This document shows, in pieces, positions 17,807 to 26,854 of a stretch of DNA of 49,776 nt. Source of the stretch: Methylobacterium ajmalii (GTDB taxonomy: Bacteria > Pseudomonadota > Alphaproteobacteria > Rhizobiales > Beijerinckiaceae); the NCBI RefSeq assembly GCF_016613415.1, contig NZ_JACWCT010000085.1:1-49776 (forward strand), written 5' to 3'. A model generated the notes under the pieces. That model saw nothing but the letters and a program-made list of their open reading frames with translations. It did not search any database and was not told the origin of the DNA. A program made the position numbers and the translations under genes. Positions within the stretch are counted from its first letter, which is position 1. Each line of letters opens with the position of its first letter.

Positions 17807-18760
17807 TCACCCCGGCTTGCGCGCCACGCTCAACAGGTTGCCGACGTCGAGCGCTGCCCCGCATCCGCCGAGGCCGAGCGCCTCCGCGGTGGCGAGGGCG
17901 ATGGGCTTCAACGGGCCGGGGAGGGGCAGCAGGCGCAGCCAGTAGCGCAGGGGATAGCGGTTGCGGATCGCCCGGATGGCGATGTCGACAAAGCCCGCCT
18001 CGCCGAGCAGCCGGTCCAGGCTCGCCGGGCAGAAGAGCTGCATGTGCTCGATGTCGATGATCGGCGAGCGGCGGCCGAGTAGCCGGTTGATCGGCGCCCG
18101 GTAGTCGTGGGTCACGAAGGCGACCAGCCCGCCGGGCCGCAGGAGATCGAAGGCGGCCCGGGTCAGGGCGCGGGGATCGGTAACGTGCTCCAGGGTCTGG
18201 AAGCAGCAGACCAGGGACAGGCTGCCGGGGGCGTGGTCGCCGGGCTCGAACACCCCGATCCGCAGATGCGGGCGGATGTCGGCCGGAGCGGCCTCGGCGG
18301 CGGCGTGCGAGGGCTCGACCCCGATCACCTCGGCAAAGCCCAGCCGCTGCAGGTCGCGCAGGAAGATCCCGCTGCCGGCGCCGATCTCGAGGGCGGTGCC
18401 GCCACGATGCTCCGGGCGCAGGTGCGGCGCCAGGGCCTCGGCATAGGCGCGGGCAGCAAAGCGCGCCTCCTCGGCGCTGTCGTAGCCAGCCTGCCGGTAG
18501 GCATGCGCCAGGGCCTCGGCGCTCGGCGCCTCGGCGGCGTACACGGTTTCGCAGCTGCCGCAGCGCACGAGGCGGAATGACATGTATTCGGGCGGCTTGC
18601 GCGAGGCGAAGCTCAGCGCGCCGATCCGGGCCGGGTCGATCGAGGCCGACAGGAACGGGCGTGCGCCGCGCTCGGGCGCGCCGCAGACCGGGCAGTCGCG
18701 GCCCTTGAGCCCGTCGAGGAGCGCGGCCGGCGCGGCGGGATCGGGGCGGTCCGGGGTCAC
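17807..18760 (-). CDS. Class I SAM methyltransferase with N-terminal zinc ribbon
   Basis: 317 residues. An N-terminal four-cysteine zinc ribbon is visible (CPVCG near residue 23 and RCGSCETVY near residue 67). The SAM-binding core is ALEIGAGSGIFLRDL, GVEPSHAAA, and SLVCCFQTLEHVTDP, followed by LLRPGGLVAFVTHD. This layout occurs in methyltransferases that act on sugar nucleotides or polyketide-type intermediates, but no biosynthetic cluster is next to it. Start is GTG at 18760. The gene lies downstream of motB in the same direction, with about 90 bases before... the motB stop on the far side, so a shared transcript is not evident. Substrate unknown. Confidence 0.82.
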   Translation of the reverse strand: MTPDRPDPAAPAALLDGLKGRDCPVCGAPERGARPFLSASIDPARIGALSFASRKPPEYMSFRLVRCGSCETVYAAEAPSAEALAHAYRQAGYDSAEEARFAARAYAEALAPHLRPEHRGGTALEIGAGSGIFLRDLQRLGFAEVIGVEPSHAAAEAAPADIRPHLRIGVFEPGDHAPGSLSLVCCFQTLEHVTDPRALTRAAFDLLRPGGLVAFVTHDYRAPINRLLGRRSPIIDIEHMQLFCPASLDRLLGEAGFVDIAIRAIRNRYPLRYWLRLLPLPGPLKPIALATAEALGLGGCGAALDVGNLLSVARKPG

Positions 18761-18849
18761 GGGCGCATCTCGTCGGTCGCGAGCGGGAGCGGGTGGCGGG
18801 AGGGGAGGGCGCGCCGCGATTTCCGCGGGCGTCCCCGGCCGGGGCCGGC

Positions 18850-19683
18850 TTACGGGAACCCCGTCCCCCGCGGCGTCGGCGGCGCCTCGTTCATCAGCGT
18901 CACCGTCACGCGCCGGTTGGCCGGCAGGTACGGGTTGTCGGGAAACAGCGGCTCGGTGTCGGCCTTGCCGGAGACCGCGGCGAAGCGATCGGCGGGCAGG
19001 CCGTTGCTCGCCAGGATCTCGCGCACGCTCACGGCGCGGCCGGCCGACAGCTCCCAGGGCGGGGCGACCGAGCGGCGGCCGGGCCGGTCGGCGGCGGTGT
19101 AGCCGGTCACCGCGATCCGGTTGGGCAGCCGGCGCAGGGTCGGCACGATCCGCTCCAGCACCTGGCGGGTGCGGTCGTTCGGCCGGGTCGAGCCCTCCGG
19201 GAACATCGAGCGGTTGTCCTGGTCGACGAGCGAGATGTCGAGGCCCCGCGCCGTCACCTCGATGACGATGCTCTTCGACAGTTCGGCGATCTCCGGCAGG
19301 TCCTGCAGCGCCTGGCGCAGGGAGGTCATGGCGAGGCCGAAGCCGTCCTTGTAGCCGTGATGCGAGATGCCGTCGGCCAGGATCTCGTCGTCCGTCGGCG
19401 GCTCGGCCCGGTCGGAGGCCTTCTCGGGCGGGATGTCGCGGACGTCCCGCAGCTTGGTCGCCGAGGGCAGGCCGTTCTTCTCGATGATGCCGTTGAAGCG
19501 CGATTCCCGGTTGGTGCCGAAGGCGTCGCGCATCGAGCCCGCCACCGCCTGGAGCTTCTTCTGGTCCTGGGTCGAGTAGGCGGCGATCATGACGAAGAAG
19601 CTCATCAACAGCGCCATCAGGTCCGCGAAGGTCACGAACCAGCCGTGACCGCCATGGGCCCCGCCCCGCTTCTTTCTGGCCAC
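18850..19683 (-). CDS. motB: Flagellar motor stator protein MotB
   Basis: 277 residues. A basic, Gly-rich N-terminus leads into one membrane helix FVTFADLMALLMSFFVMIAA that contains the proton-binding Asp21. The plug region follows, then an OmpA-like peptidoglycan-binding domain at about residues 140-270 (ISLVDQDNRSMFPEGS, VTGYTAADRPG, LSAGRAVSVREILASNGLP, NPYLPANRRVTVTLM). It anchors the stator to the wall and, with MotA, conducts protons to drive flagellar rotation. motA is 70 bases upstream in the same direction. The gene could be one of several stator sets; no other flagellar genes are in the window. Confidence 0.92.
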   Translation of the reverse strand: MARKKRGGAHGGHGWFVTFADLMALLMSFFVMIAAYSTQDQKKLQAVAGSMRDAFGTNRESRFNGIIEKNGLPSATKLRDVRDIPPEKASDRAEPPTDDEILADGISHHGYKDGFGLAMTSLRQALQDLPEIAELSKSIVIEVTARGLDISLVDQDNRSMFPEGSTRPNDRTRQVLERIVPTLRRLPNRIAVTGYTAADRPGRRSVAPPWELSAGRAVSVREILASNGLPADRFAAVSGKADTEPLFPDNPYLPANRRVTVTLMNEAPPTPRGTGFP

Positions 19684-19753
19684 CGCTCAGGTCTCCTCGA
19701 AGGGCGAATGCCCGTGGCTCGGGCCGCCTCGGCGGCCCCGTCCTCGCGGTGCG

Positions 19754-20527
19754 TCAGGCCGCCTCGGCGGCCATGTCTTCACGATGATTGTGCGGCAGGT
19801 AGGCGATCAGCATCTCGCGCACGAGCGACGCGCTCTTGGCGTCGCGGATCAGCAGCACGCCGTCGATGATGAGCGAGCGCGACACGTCCTCCTCCTCGAG
19901 CTTGACGTGCAGCTTGTCGGCGATCGGCAGGGTGATCATGTTGGCGATCAGCGCGCCGTAGAGCGTGGCCAGCAGCGCGGTCGCCATCGCCGGGCCGAGC
20001 TTCGAGGGGTCCGACATGTTGGCGAACATCGTCACCATGCCGAGAATCGTGCCGATCATGCCCCAGGCCGGAGCGCAGTCGCCGAAGGCGCGGTAGACCT
20101 TCGAACCCTCGTCGAGGTGCATCAGGAAGTTGTCGCGGTCGCGCTCCATCGTGTCGCGAATGAACTCGCGGTCGTAGCCGTCCGCGATGTAGCGCACGCC
20201 CTGCGCCAGGAACGGGTCCGAGATCTCGAGGCTCTCCAGCGCCATCGGGCCCTGGCGCTTGACCACGTCGGCGATCTTGGTGATCTCGTCGATCAGGTCG
20301 CGCGGGCGGATCGCCCGCATGTTGAAGGCGTAGCGCAGGCCCATCGGCACGCCGTGGACGATGACCGAGAACGGGAAGCGCAGCATGGTGGCGGCGGTGG
20401 CGCCGCCGAAGATCACGATCACCGCGTGCTTGTCGAAATAGGCGGCGAAGTTGCCGCCGTCGATCATGATCAGCACGAACACGACCGCGATGCCGCCGAC
20501 GAGGCCGGCGCCGGTTGCGATATCCAT
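19754..20527 (-). CDS. motA: Flagellar motor stator protein MotA
   Basis: 257 residues with four membrane segments: two at the N-terminus (GAGLVGGIAVVFVLIMI; AVIVIFGGATAATML) and two in the second half (APAWGMIGTILGMVTMF; LGPAMATALLATLYGALIANM). The cytoplasmic loop carries the charged residues that contact FliG, and the conserved Pro in CAPAWGMIGT is present. Family length and the PomA-like start MDIATGAGLVGG support a flagellar stator rather than ExbB/TolQ. It forms an operon with motB. A loose TTAA-N7-TTAA-like box lies about 100 bases upstream. Confidence 0.93.
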   Translation of the reverse strand: MDIATGAGLVGGIAVVFVLIMIDGGNFAAYFDKHAVIVIFGGATAATMLRFPFSVIVHGVPMGLRYAFNMRAIRPRDLIDEITKIADVVKRQGPMALESLEISDPFLAQGVRYIADGYDREFIRDTMERDRDNFLMHLDEGSKVYRAFGDCAPAWGMIGTILGMVTMFANMSDPSKLGPAMATALLATLYGALIANMITLPIADKLHVKLEEEDVSRSLIIDGVLLIRDAKSASLVREMLIAYLPHNHREDMAAEAA

Positions 20528-20628
20528 CTGGGGTCGGCCTCTTCATGCACCGCCGCGCGGCCCCGCGATCGTGGGGCGCGTCGTCGGACGTCGCGTGTGT
20601 CCTGACCGGCAGATTACGCCCGACAGGC

Positions 20629-20643
20629 TCAACGAAGCGTAAA
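20629..20643 (-). promoter_or_regulatory. Possible degenerate CtrA box upstream of motA
   Basis: On the minus strand the sequence is TTTACGCTTCGTTGA, i.e. TTTA-N7-TTGA. This has one mismatch in each half to the CtrA consensus TTAA-N7-TTAA. Chance occurrence is possible; the main support is that CtrA commonly controls motility genes in alphaproteobacteria. Confidence 0.2.
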
Positions 20644-20806
20644 GGTCCCCCTCCGCGACCCTGCGCCGTCATGCGCCGTTCAGCGAGAACCCGTTAAGAG
20701 ACCATCCATGCGATCGAACGGCCGCCACAACAAGGCCGCGCGCGGGGCAGGCGGCGGGCGAGGGCCAGGGCCGCGGACAGGGTCATCTCACCAGGGTTCA
20801 CCGTCC

Positions 20807-22582
20807 ATGCGGTTGATCAGGCTCTACGTTCGGGTCATGGGCCAGCTCGGCTCCGATCTGCGCCTCGGCGCGCTGCTGACCGCCGCCAACGTCGCCCTGG
20901 CGGTGGCGGCCTTCGCCGAGCCGGTCTTGTTCGGCCGCATCATCGACCGGCTCACCCACATGCCGGCCGGCGGCGCCGGCACGTCGAGCCTGCTCGGCCT
21001 CGTCGCCCTCTGGGTCGGCTTCGGCCTGTTCTCGATCGGGGCCGGCGTGCTGATCGCGCTCCATGCCGACCGGCTCACCCACCGCAGCCGGCTTTCGGCG
21101 ATGGCGAACTACTTCGAGCACGTCCTCGACCTGCCGCTCGCCTTCCACTCGTCCAACCATTCCGGCCGGGTGCTGAAGGCGATGCTGGAGGGCACGAGCG
21201 GCATGGCGGCGACCTGGCTCGGCTTCTTCCGCGACCATTGCGCGGCGCTCGTCTCCCTCGTCGTGCTCCTGCCGATGACGCTCTTCCTCAACTGGCAGCT
21301 CGGCTCGATCCTGGTCGCCCTGATGCTGGTGTTCACCGGCCTCACCACCTTCGTGCTGCGCCGCACCGAGACGCTGCAGGGCGAGGTCGAGGCCTATCAT
21401 TCGGGCCTCGCGGCGCATGCCTCGGACGCGCTCGGCAACGTCGCGGTGATCCAGTCCTTCACCCGCGCCAAGGCCGAGAAGGAGGCGATGCACGGCATCA
21501 TCCGCGACCTCCTCGCCGCCCAGACCCCGGTCCTGTCCTGGTGGGCGCTGGCCTCCGTCGCCACCCGCGCCTCCGCCACGCTGACCATGACGGCGATCTT
21601 CGTCACCGGCATCGTGCTGCACGGCCACGGGCTGGCCACCGTCGGCGACGTGGTCTCGTTCATGAGCCTCGCCACCATGCTGGTCGCCCGGCTCGACCAG
21701 GTCGTCGCCTTCGTCAACAGCCTCTTCCTGCAGGCGCCCAAGATGCAGGAATTCTTCGACATCCTCGACACCGTGCCGGCCGTCCACGACCGGCCCGGCG
21801 CCAAGGCGGTGGCGCGGCTCGACGGCAACGTGTCGTTCGAGGACGTGCGCTTCTCCTACGACGGCCGCCGCCCGGCGCTGGACGGGGTGTCGTTCTCGGC
21901 GCGGGCCGGCGAGACCGTGGCGCTCGTCGGCACCACCGGTTCGGGCAAGTCGACGACGCTCGGCCTGCTCCACCGCGCCTTCGACCCCGATGCCGGCACG
22001 ATCCGCATCGACGGCGAGGACCTGCGCGACATCGGCCTCTCGTCGCTGCGCCACAACATCGGCGTGGTGTTCCAGGAGCCGATGCTGTTTGCCCGCTCGA
22101 TCCGCGAGAACCTCCAGGTCGGCCGGCCCGACGCCACCGACGCCGAGATGCTCGATGCGCTGGAGCGCGCCCAGGCCTCCGAGTTCATGGCGCGCCAGCC
22201 CGACGGGCTCGACACGATCATCGGCGAGCGCGGCCGCTCGCTGTCGGGCGGCGAGCGCCAGCGGCTCTCGATCGCCCGGGCGCTCCTGAAGAACCCGCCG
22301 GTCCTGATCCTCGACGAGGCGACGAGCGCGCTCGACGCCACCACCGAGCGCAAGCTCCAGGGCGCGCTGGAAGCGGTGATGGAGGGGCGCACCACCTTCG
22401 TGATCGCCCACCGCCTGGCGACGATCCGCGACGCCGACCGCATCCTGGTCTTCCACGAGGGCCGCATCGTCGAGAGCGGCACCTTCGACGAACTGGTGGC
22501 CGAGGGCGGCCGCTTCGCCGCCCTCGCCCGGGCGCAGTTCATGGCGGCCGAGCCCGTGGCGGACTACGCCCTCGCGGCATGA
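20807..22582 (+). CDS. ndvA: NdvA/ChvA-type cyclic beta-1,2-glucan ABC exporter
   Basis: 591 residues, the usual NdvA length. The membrane domain begins near residue 20 and contains [18 protein letters not shown], which closely resembles the start of NdvA/ChvA. Later [20 protein letters not shown] and MLEGTSGMA also fit that subgroup. The ATPase has Walker [10 protein letters not shown], signature LSGGERQR and Walker [14 protein letters not shown]. NdvA moves cyclic beta-1,2-glucan into the periplasm for osmotic adaptation and host interaction. ATG 20807 is chosen; ATG 20708 is in frame but its residues look non-coding. No glucan synthase (ndvB) is nearby, so the substrate is inferred. Confidence 0.85.
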   Translation: MRLIRLYVRVMGQLGSDLRLGALLTAANVALAVAAFAEPVLFGRIIDRLTHMPAGGAGTSSLLGLVALWVGFGLFSIGAGVLIALHADRLTHRSRLSAMANYFEHVLDLPLAFHSSNHSGRVLKAMLEGTSGMAATWLGFFRDHCAALVSLVVLLPMTLFLNWQLGSILVALMLVFTGLTTFVLRRTETLQGEVEAYHSGLAAHASDALGNVAVIQSFTRAKAEKEAMHGIIRDLLAAQTPVLSWWALASVATRASATLTMTAIFVTGIVLHGHGLATVGDVVSFMSLATMLVARLDQVVAFVNSLFLQAPKMQEFFDILDTVPAVHDRPGAKAVARLDGNVSFEDVRFSYDGRRPALDGVSFSARAGETVALVGTTGSGKSTTLGLLHRAFDPDAGTIRIDGEDLRDIGLSSLRHNIGVVFQEPMLFARSIRENLQVGRPDATDAEMLDALERAQASEFMARQPDGLDTIIGERGRSLSGGERQRLSIARALLKNPPVLILDEATSALDATTERKLQGALEAVMEGRTTFVIAHRLATIRDADRILVFHEGRIVESGTFDELVAEGGRFAALARAQFMAAEPVADYALAA

Positions 22583-22711
22583 GGCGGGTCCGTCCGCCGA
22601 CGGGGAGAGGGGCGGCCCGTCGCGACCCGGTCAGCGCATCCCGCCTCGCCCTCTCGGTCCGATGCGGAATCCGGACGATCGCTTCCGGATTTCGCGTCAC
22701 CCGCCCGCGCG

Positions 22712-22730
22712 GTGGAGCCGCAGGCTCCAC
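22712..22730 (+). terminator. Hairpin after ndvA
   Basis: GTGGAGCC at 22712-22719 pairs perfectly with GGCTCCAC at 22723-22730 over a GCA loop. An earlier stem, AATCCGG 22668-22674 with CCGGATT 22685-22691, precedes it. No T run follows, so termination is inferred from position only. Confidence 0.4.
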
Positions 22731-22936
22731 ACGCATGAGCGAAGCCGGGATCGGCATTGCGAAGCGATCAGCCAGAAATCGTATCAGACCATCATTGGTC
22801 CAAAGCGATCATCGGCCCGGGACGAACCACCGCCATCCACGCAAAGCGCGCGAGAACCACCGATCCAGGGCAATCCCAACCCCCGCTTCGGATATCGGGA
22901 AAAGGCCCTGAAGAAAGCGGCCGTCCGAGATCGGGA

Positions 22937-22960
22937 AAATTCGCTAGAAATTGCGAATTT
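22937..22960 (-). terminator. Hairpin with T run after the HTH gene
   Basis: AAATTCGC (22937-22944) pairs with GCGAATTT (22953-22960) over an 8-base loop. Read on the minus strand the stem is followed by a short T run, as in intrinsic terminators. It is 25 bases beyond the HTH gene stop. Confidence 0.4.
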
Positions 22961-22984
22961 GAAATACCTTGAAAGGCGAGGCTC

Positions 22985-23767
22985 TTACGCTGGACCCCGC
23001 CCCGGGAAGACCGCGAACCCGTCCTCCCGTACCCGATCGAGGATCGTCCGGTAGGCCGGATCGCAGGGGCTGCCGGGGGCGATCCGGCCATATTCCACCG
23101 CCTCCGGGGCGGAGCGCTCCGGCACCAGCGCGATCGGGGTGGCGGCCGGGGTGAGATGGGCGCCGCGGCCCGAGACCAGGGTGGTGAGGATGCCGAACAG
23201 CTCGCCCCGGATCGTCGGCCTGCCCAGCACGGCGAGGCGGTACTGCCCCTGGAACTCGGTGACGAGGTAGATGTGGCCCGACTGGTTCGGCACCGACACG
23301 GTGCCGGACTGCGCGAAGGGCGCATCGAGCCGCTCGGCCTCGCGGAAGACCAGCCGGGCGCTGCCCGCGTCCCAGGCGATCTCGGTGACGTAGGCAAAGA
23401 TCGTCCCCTCCTGGCCGAAGGACGGCCGGAGCGTCAGGTAGCGGCCTTCGAGAAAGGCCACCGCCGCGCGCGTGTAGGAGCCGAACGCCTCCGGCGCCTC
23501 GCGGGGGAGGACCTCCCGGCTCGGGGCGGCCTGGCGCAGCGACAGGCCGAGCGCCTCCTCGAGGCGGATCGTCGTCGCCAGCGTGAAGGGCCGGCGGCCG
23601 GACAGGGCTTTTTCCAGGGTCGAGATGCTGATGCGCGCCGCATCCGCCAGGGCGAGGCGCGACATCCGCCGCCGCGCCAGGGCCTCCCGCACCGCGTCGG
23701 CGACGGCAAGGCTCTGCCCCTCCGGCAGGGCGGCCTCGTCGGTCTCGATCACGGTCTCGGGCGGCAT
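22985..23767 (-). CDS. Helix-turn-helix transcriptional regulator beside the sortase
   Basis: 260 residues. An XRE-type HTH lies at about residues 20-75: VADAVREALARRRMSRLALA, DAARISISTLEKALSGRRPF, then TTIRLEEALGLSL. The remaining ~170 residues form an unrecognised beta-rich domain (SYTRAAVAFLEGRYLTLRPS, FAYVTEIAWD, GTVSVPNQSGHIYLVTEF, GELFGILTTLVSG) that may sense a ligand or bind a partner. It lies downstream of the sortase in the same direction with a 107-base gap, which suggests it regulates or is regulated with the sortase block. The ATG at 23767 lacks a clear ribosome site, so the start could be further upstream. Confidence 0.78.
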   Translation of the reverse strand: MPPETVIETDEAALPEGQSLAVADAVREALARRRMSRLALADAARISISTLEKALSGRRPFTLATTIRLEEALGLSLRQAAPSREVLPREAPEAFGSYTRAAVAFLEGRYLTLRPSFGQEGTIFAYVTEIAWDAGSARLVFREAERLDAPFAQSGTVSVPNQSGHIYLVTEFQGQYRLAVLGRPTIRGELFGILTTLVSGRGAHLTPAATPIALVPERSAPEAVEYGRIAPGSPCDPAYRTILDRVREDGFAVFPGRGPA

Positions 23768-23874
23768 GCGGAGGTGTCCCGTGGAACCCGGGCGGGCTCC
23801 GGCCGGAGACCGAGCCGATCCCGGACGGACCCGCACGAAACCGCACGTGCGGGACACCGTCAAGGTGCGGCGCG

Positions 23875-24471
23875 TCATCGGGGCGATCCGCCCGGCCCGA
23901 CCCCCGGGTCCTCCTTCGCCACCGCCTCGACCACCAGGCGCTCGGGCCCCGGCCCCAGAGCGTCGAGGGGCCAGCAGGTGACGAGCGCCAGGCGCCGGCC
24001 CGGCGCCGCCGGATCGAGGCCGGACTGGTCGAACCGTACGATCCGGCGCCCGGTGACCCGGAAGCGGACGACCCGCCCGTCCAGCCTCCGCACCTCGACC
24101 GGATCGCCGGGGACGAGGCGCCCGAGGCTGCGGAACTGGGTGTCGCGATGGGCGGCGTAGACCGCGATGCCCGGCTCGCCGGCCTCCGGCGTACCCTCGA
24201 CGTGGCCCGGCCCGAAGGCCAGCGCCTGCCCGCTCGACCCGGCCAGCGCGATGTGGGCCTCGCCGAGGGTCGGGAAGGCGATGCGGGCGACCGGCCTGGT
24301 GTCGGCTGCGGGCCAGGGGCGCACGGGCGCCCCCGTCTCGAGGCCGCGGGCGAAGGCGCGGGCCAGCAGCGCCTGCGCGAGCGCGGCCTTGGCGGGGATC
24401 CAGGCGCCCTGCGCCGCCAGGATCAGGCCGCCCGACGCCAGGGCGGCGGCGAGGAGCGCGCGCGCCCTCAC
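23875..24471 (-). CDS. Class GN (Gram-negative) sortase
   Basis: 198 residues. An N-terminal membrane segment (LLAAALASGGLILAA) precedes the sortase beta-barrel. The catalytic triad is visible: His108 in VYAAHRDTQF, Cys166 in ALVTCWPLD and Arg178 in GPERLVVEA. Such enzymes cleave an LPxTA-like motif and are found in Proteobacteria with one dedicated substrate. Here the substrate gene lies directly upstream and overlaps it by four bases, so the pair is translationally coupled. The position normally AGHRDT reads AAHRDT, a mild change. What nucleophile accepts the product in a Gram-negative cell is not known from the sequence. Confidence 0.92.
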   Translation of the reverse strand: MRARALLAAALASGGLILAAQGAWIPAKAALAQALLARAFARGLETGAPVRPWPAADTRPVARIAFPTLGEAHIALAGSSGQALAFGPGHVEGTPEAGEPGIAVYAAHRDTQFRSLGRLVPGDPVEVRRLDGRVVRFRVTGRRIVRFDQSGLDPAAPGRRLALVTCWPLDALGPGPERLVVEAVAKEDPGVGPGGSPR

Positions 24472-26585
24472 CGGGCGACCCGCCGGCCGCGCACGAGCAG
24501 GGCGAGGCCGAGGAGCCCGGCGCCGAGCATCAGCCGCAGCGTGGAATCGGTCGCGGTCTGCGGCAGGGCGAGCGACCCGGTGGCGGCGGGGGCCAGCGCG
24601 GCCTTGCGCAGGATCGGGGCGGGGGCGGGCGCCCGCGGCTGGTCGGTGCCAAACACCGCCTCGAAGTCCCAGCCCGCCGGCAGGTTGAGCGGCAGGTCGG
24701 TGCGGGCGAGGCGCGCCCCCGCCGGCCGGCGCGGCGTGGCGTCGGTCGCGACGAGCGAGGTGAGCCGCGTCGTCAGGCCGTGGTCGAGGGCGAGCCGCAG
24801 GATCGCCGCGTCGGCCGCCTCAGGGGTCATCCGGCCGGTGATCCGCGCGGTCTCGGCCTCGCCGATCCGGGCCCGGGCCCAGACCTTGCCGATCCCGGCA
24901 CCGTCCTCCGCCTGAGACAGGTCCAGCACCGTGCGCCAGGGCCGGCCGCCGATCCGGCCGGTGAGGGTCAGGGTGCCCCTGGCCTCGTGCATCCGCGCCG
25001 CGATCGTCACCGGCTCGCCGCGATAGAGGTCGGGCAGCGCGGTCGGGGTGGCTTCCGCCGGCTCCGAGAAGGTCGCGGCAAGGTCGGTGACGACCGGGCT
25101 CTCGAGCTTCGCCAAGAGCTCGCGCATCCGGTCGGCGACCTGGTCGACCGAGCCGATCAGCGTGACGGTGCCGCGGCCGAGTTCGGCGGCGTGGCGCATC
25201 AGGTGCCCGTTCGGCGCCGAGCCGATGCCGACCATGAACAGCCGGGTGCGCCCGCGCGCCTCGGCGATGGCCGAGAAGATCCGGCCCTCGTCGCCGATCG
25301 CCCCGTCGGTGAGGAAGACGACCTGGCGCACCCGCCCGGTCTCCTCCGGGTCGGCGTCCCGCAGGGCCGCCTTGAGCGGCGCCAGCATCTCGGTGCCGCC
25401 CCGCGCCTCGAGCCCGCCGACGAAGCTCTTGGCTTGCGCCAGATGCGGCTCGTCGGCGGCGACGAGGTCGGAGAAGACCGTTTCCATCGTGTCGTCGAAG
25501 CGGATCACGTTGAAGCGGTCGCCCGGGCGCAGGCGGTCGAGGCCGACGAGCAGGCTCGCCTTGGCCTGGCGGATCGAGGTGCCGCCCATCGAGCCCGAAT
25601 TGTCGATGACGAAGATCACGTCCCGCGGCAGGGACGCGGCTTGCGCTGCGGCGACGGGCGGGGTGACGACGGCCAGCACCGCGTCGGCCCCCGCCACGCG
25701 CTCGCGGAAGAGGCCGAGGCCGGGGCTCGTGCCGGGGGCCGGCGTCCAGGTCAGCTCGAAGTCCCGGTCGGTCGCGGTGGCGCCGTCGCGCAGCGCGATG
25801 CGGCGCTCGCGCTCGGACGGGGCGTCGATCGTGATGGCATGGGTCGCGCTCTCGACCCGGCCGAGGGAGAATCCGGCCTTGAGGTCGATCGAGAGGGTCA
25901 GCGGGTTGACCGGCGCGTGGCGGGCGGGATCCAGCACCGGGGCGGTGATCGCGTCCCGGTCGGGCACCGGATCGGGGGCGGGGCGACCGGTCGCGGCCTC
26001 CTGCACGGCGGGCGGGGCGGGGTTGTAGCGCGGGGCGGCGACGGTCGGCAGGCGCAGGGAATAGGTGTCGCCGGAGCGCCGCACGCCCTGCTGGTACTGG
26101 ATCTGGACCAGCACGGTCTCGCCGGGGCCGATATTGGCGACCGCGTTGGTGAACAGGTTCGGCCGCTGCTGCTCGACGAGCGCCGCCGCCTTGCCCTCGG
26201 CCCGGGCGGCCTCGTAGTCGCGCCGCGCCGCCTCCCGCTCGCGGATGTCGGCGACGATCACCCGGTCGCCGACGACGAGGCGCATCGCGTCCACCGCCGC
26301 GTCCTCCGGCAGCGGAAACAGGTAGGTGCCCTCGACCCAGTCCGACGTGGTGTTGCGGAAGGCCTGGGTGATGGTCGCCCGCGCGGTCGGCCCGCTCACG
26401 GTGATCGCCGCATCGGCGGCGAGCCGCGGGGCGGCGACCGGCGCGCCGCCGCCGTGGCGCAGGAGCAGGGTGCCGGCCTCCTCGGCCCTGGCCTGCATCC
26501 CGCCAAGCAGCGCCAGCGCGGCGGCGACGAGGGGAGCGACGAGGAGGTTGCGGGGCATCGGGCGCGGGTTCGACACGGGTATCAC
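24468..26585 (-). CDS. Sortase substrate with VIT and VWA domains
   Basis: About 705 residues. A signal peptide (PLVAAALALLGGMQARAEE) is followed by a VIT domain (TQAFRNTTSDWVEGTYLFPL, ADIREREAARRDYEAARAEG), a VWA domain with an intact MIDAS (FVIDNSGSMGG, RGGTEM, LTDGAIGDEG), and a beta-rich region. The C-terminus is a sorting signal: LPQTA, a hydrophobic helix and a basic RGRRVAR tail. This matches the marine-proteobacterial sortase target family. Start: GTG at 26585 has GGAGG six bases before it; ATG at 26558 and 26663 are also in frame. The ribosome site lies within a strong hairpin. The mature protein probably sits on the outer surface or periplasm. Confidence 0.9.
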   Translation of the reverse strand: MIPVSNPRPMPRNLLVAPLVAAALALLGGMQARAEEAGTLLLRHGGGAPVAAPRLAADAAITVSGPTARATITQAFRNTTSDWVEGTYLFPLPEDAAVDAMRLVVGDRVIVADIREREAARRDYEAARAEGKAAALVEQQRPNLFTNAVANIGPGETVLVQIQYQQGVRRSGDTYSLRLPTVAAPRYNPAPPAVQEAATGRPAPDPVPDRDAITAPVLDPARHAPVNPLTLSIDLKAGFSLGRVESATHAITIDAPSERERRIALRDGATATDRDFELTWTPAPGTSPGLGLFRERVAGADAVLAVVTPPVAAAQAASLPRDVIFVIDNSGSMGGTSIRQAKASLLVGLDRLRPGDRFNVIRFDDTMETVFSDLVAADEPHLAQAKSFVGGLEARGGTEMLAPLKAALRDADPEETGRVRQVVFLTDGAIGDEGRIFSAIAEARGRTRLFMVGIGSAPNGHLMRHAAELGRGTVTLIGSVDQVADRMRELLAKLESPVVTDLAATFSEPAEATPTALPDLYRGEPVTIAARMHEARGTLTLTGRIGGRPWRTVLDLSQAEDGAGIGKVWARARIGEAETARITGRMTPEAADAAILRLALDHGLTTRLTSLVATDATPRRPAGARLARTDLPLNLPAGWDFEAVFGTDQPRAPAPAPILRKAALAPAATGSLALPQTATDSTLRLMLGAGLLGLALLVRGRRVAR

Positions 26586-26588
26586 GAG

Positions 26589-26639
26589 GAGCCTCCATCC
26601 TTGGTCGACCGGCTCGGGGACCGGCCGACCTGGAGGCTC
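26589..26639 (-). promoter_or_regulatory. Leader hairpin that buries the ribosome site of the sortase substrate
   Basis: In the minus-strand transcript GAGCCUCCA (26639-26631) pairs with UGGAGGCUC (26597-26589), and the next ten bases GGUCGGCCGG (26630-26621) pair with CCGGUCGACC (26612-26603) with one G-U pair. There is a 5-base bulge AAGGA and an 8-base loop. The GGAGG ribosome site of the GTG start is inside the outer arm. Pairing would block translation; it may be a terminator or a switch. Confidence 0.5.
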
Positions 26640-26854
26640 GCGCAGAGCCGAAAGCGTCGCCACGGGACGCTTCGCCCAGTGTCCGGCCGCACCCGGACGG
26701 AGGCGTCCGCCGCGGTGCGGGCACGCGCGCGGCGGCGGCCGGGCGGTGAGGTGTCGTGCGGGTCCGTGCGGGGGAGGGCGGGTCCGGCAAGGGGCGGGCG
26801 CCGGAGTGCCGGTGCGAGGCCGCGGGGGCCTTCGCCACCGGGTCCGGGCGGTGG

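Larger units (their letters stand above)
22583..22984. other. 402-bp gap between convergent genes
   Basis: No gene is seen. It contains three hairpins (22668-22691, 22712-22730 and 22937-22960). From about 22740 to 22980 it is clearly less GC-rich than the flanking genes, which fits the edge of an acquired block. Confidence 0.5.

Noticed and set aside
19754..20527. ExbB/TolQ rather than MotA
   Set aside because: Sequence start, loop length and the adjacent MotB-type OmpA protein favour a flagellar stator.
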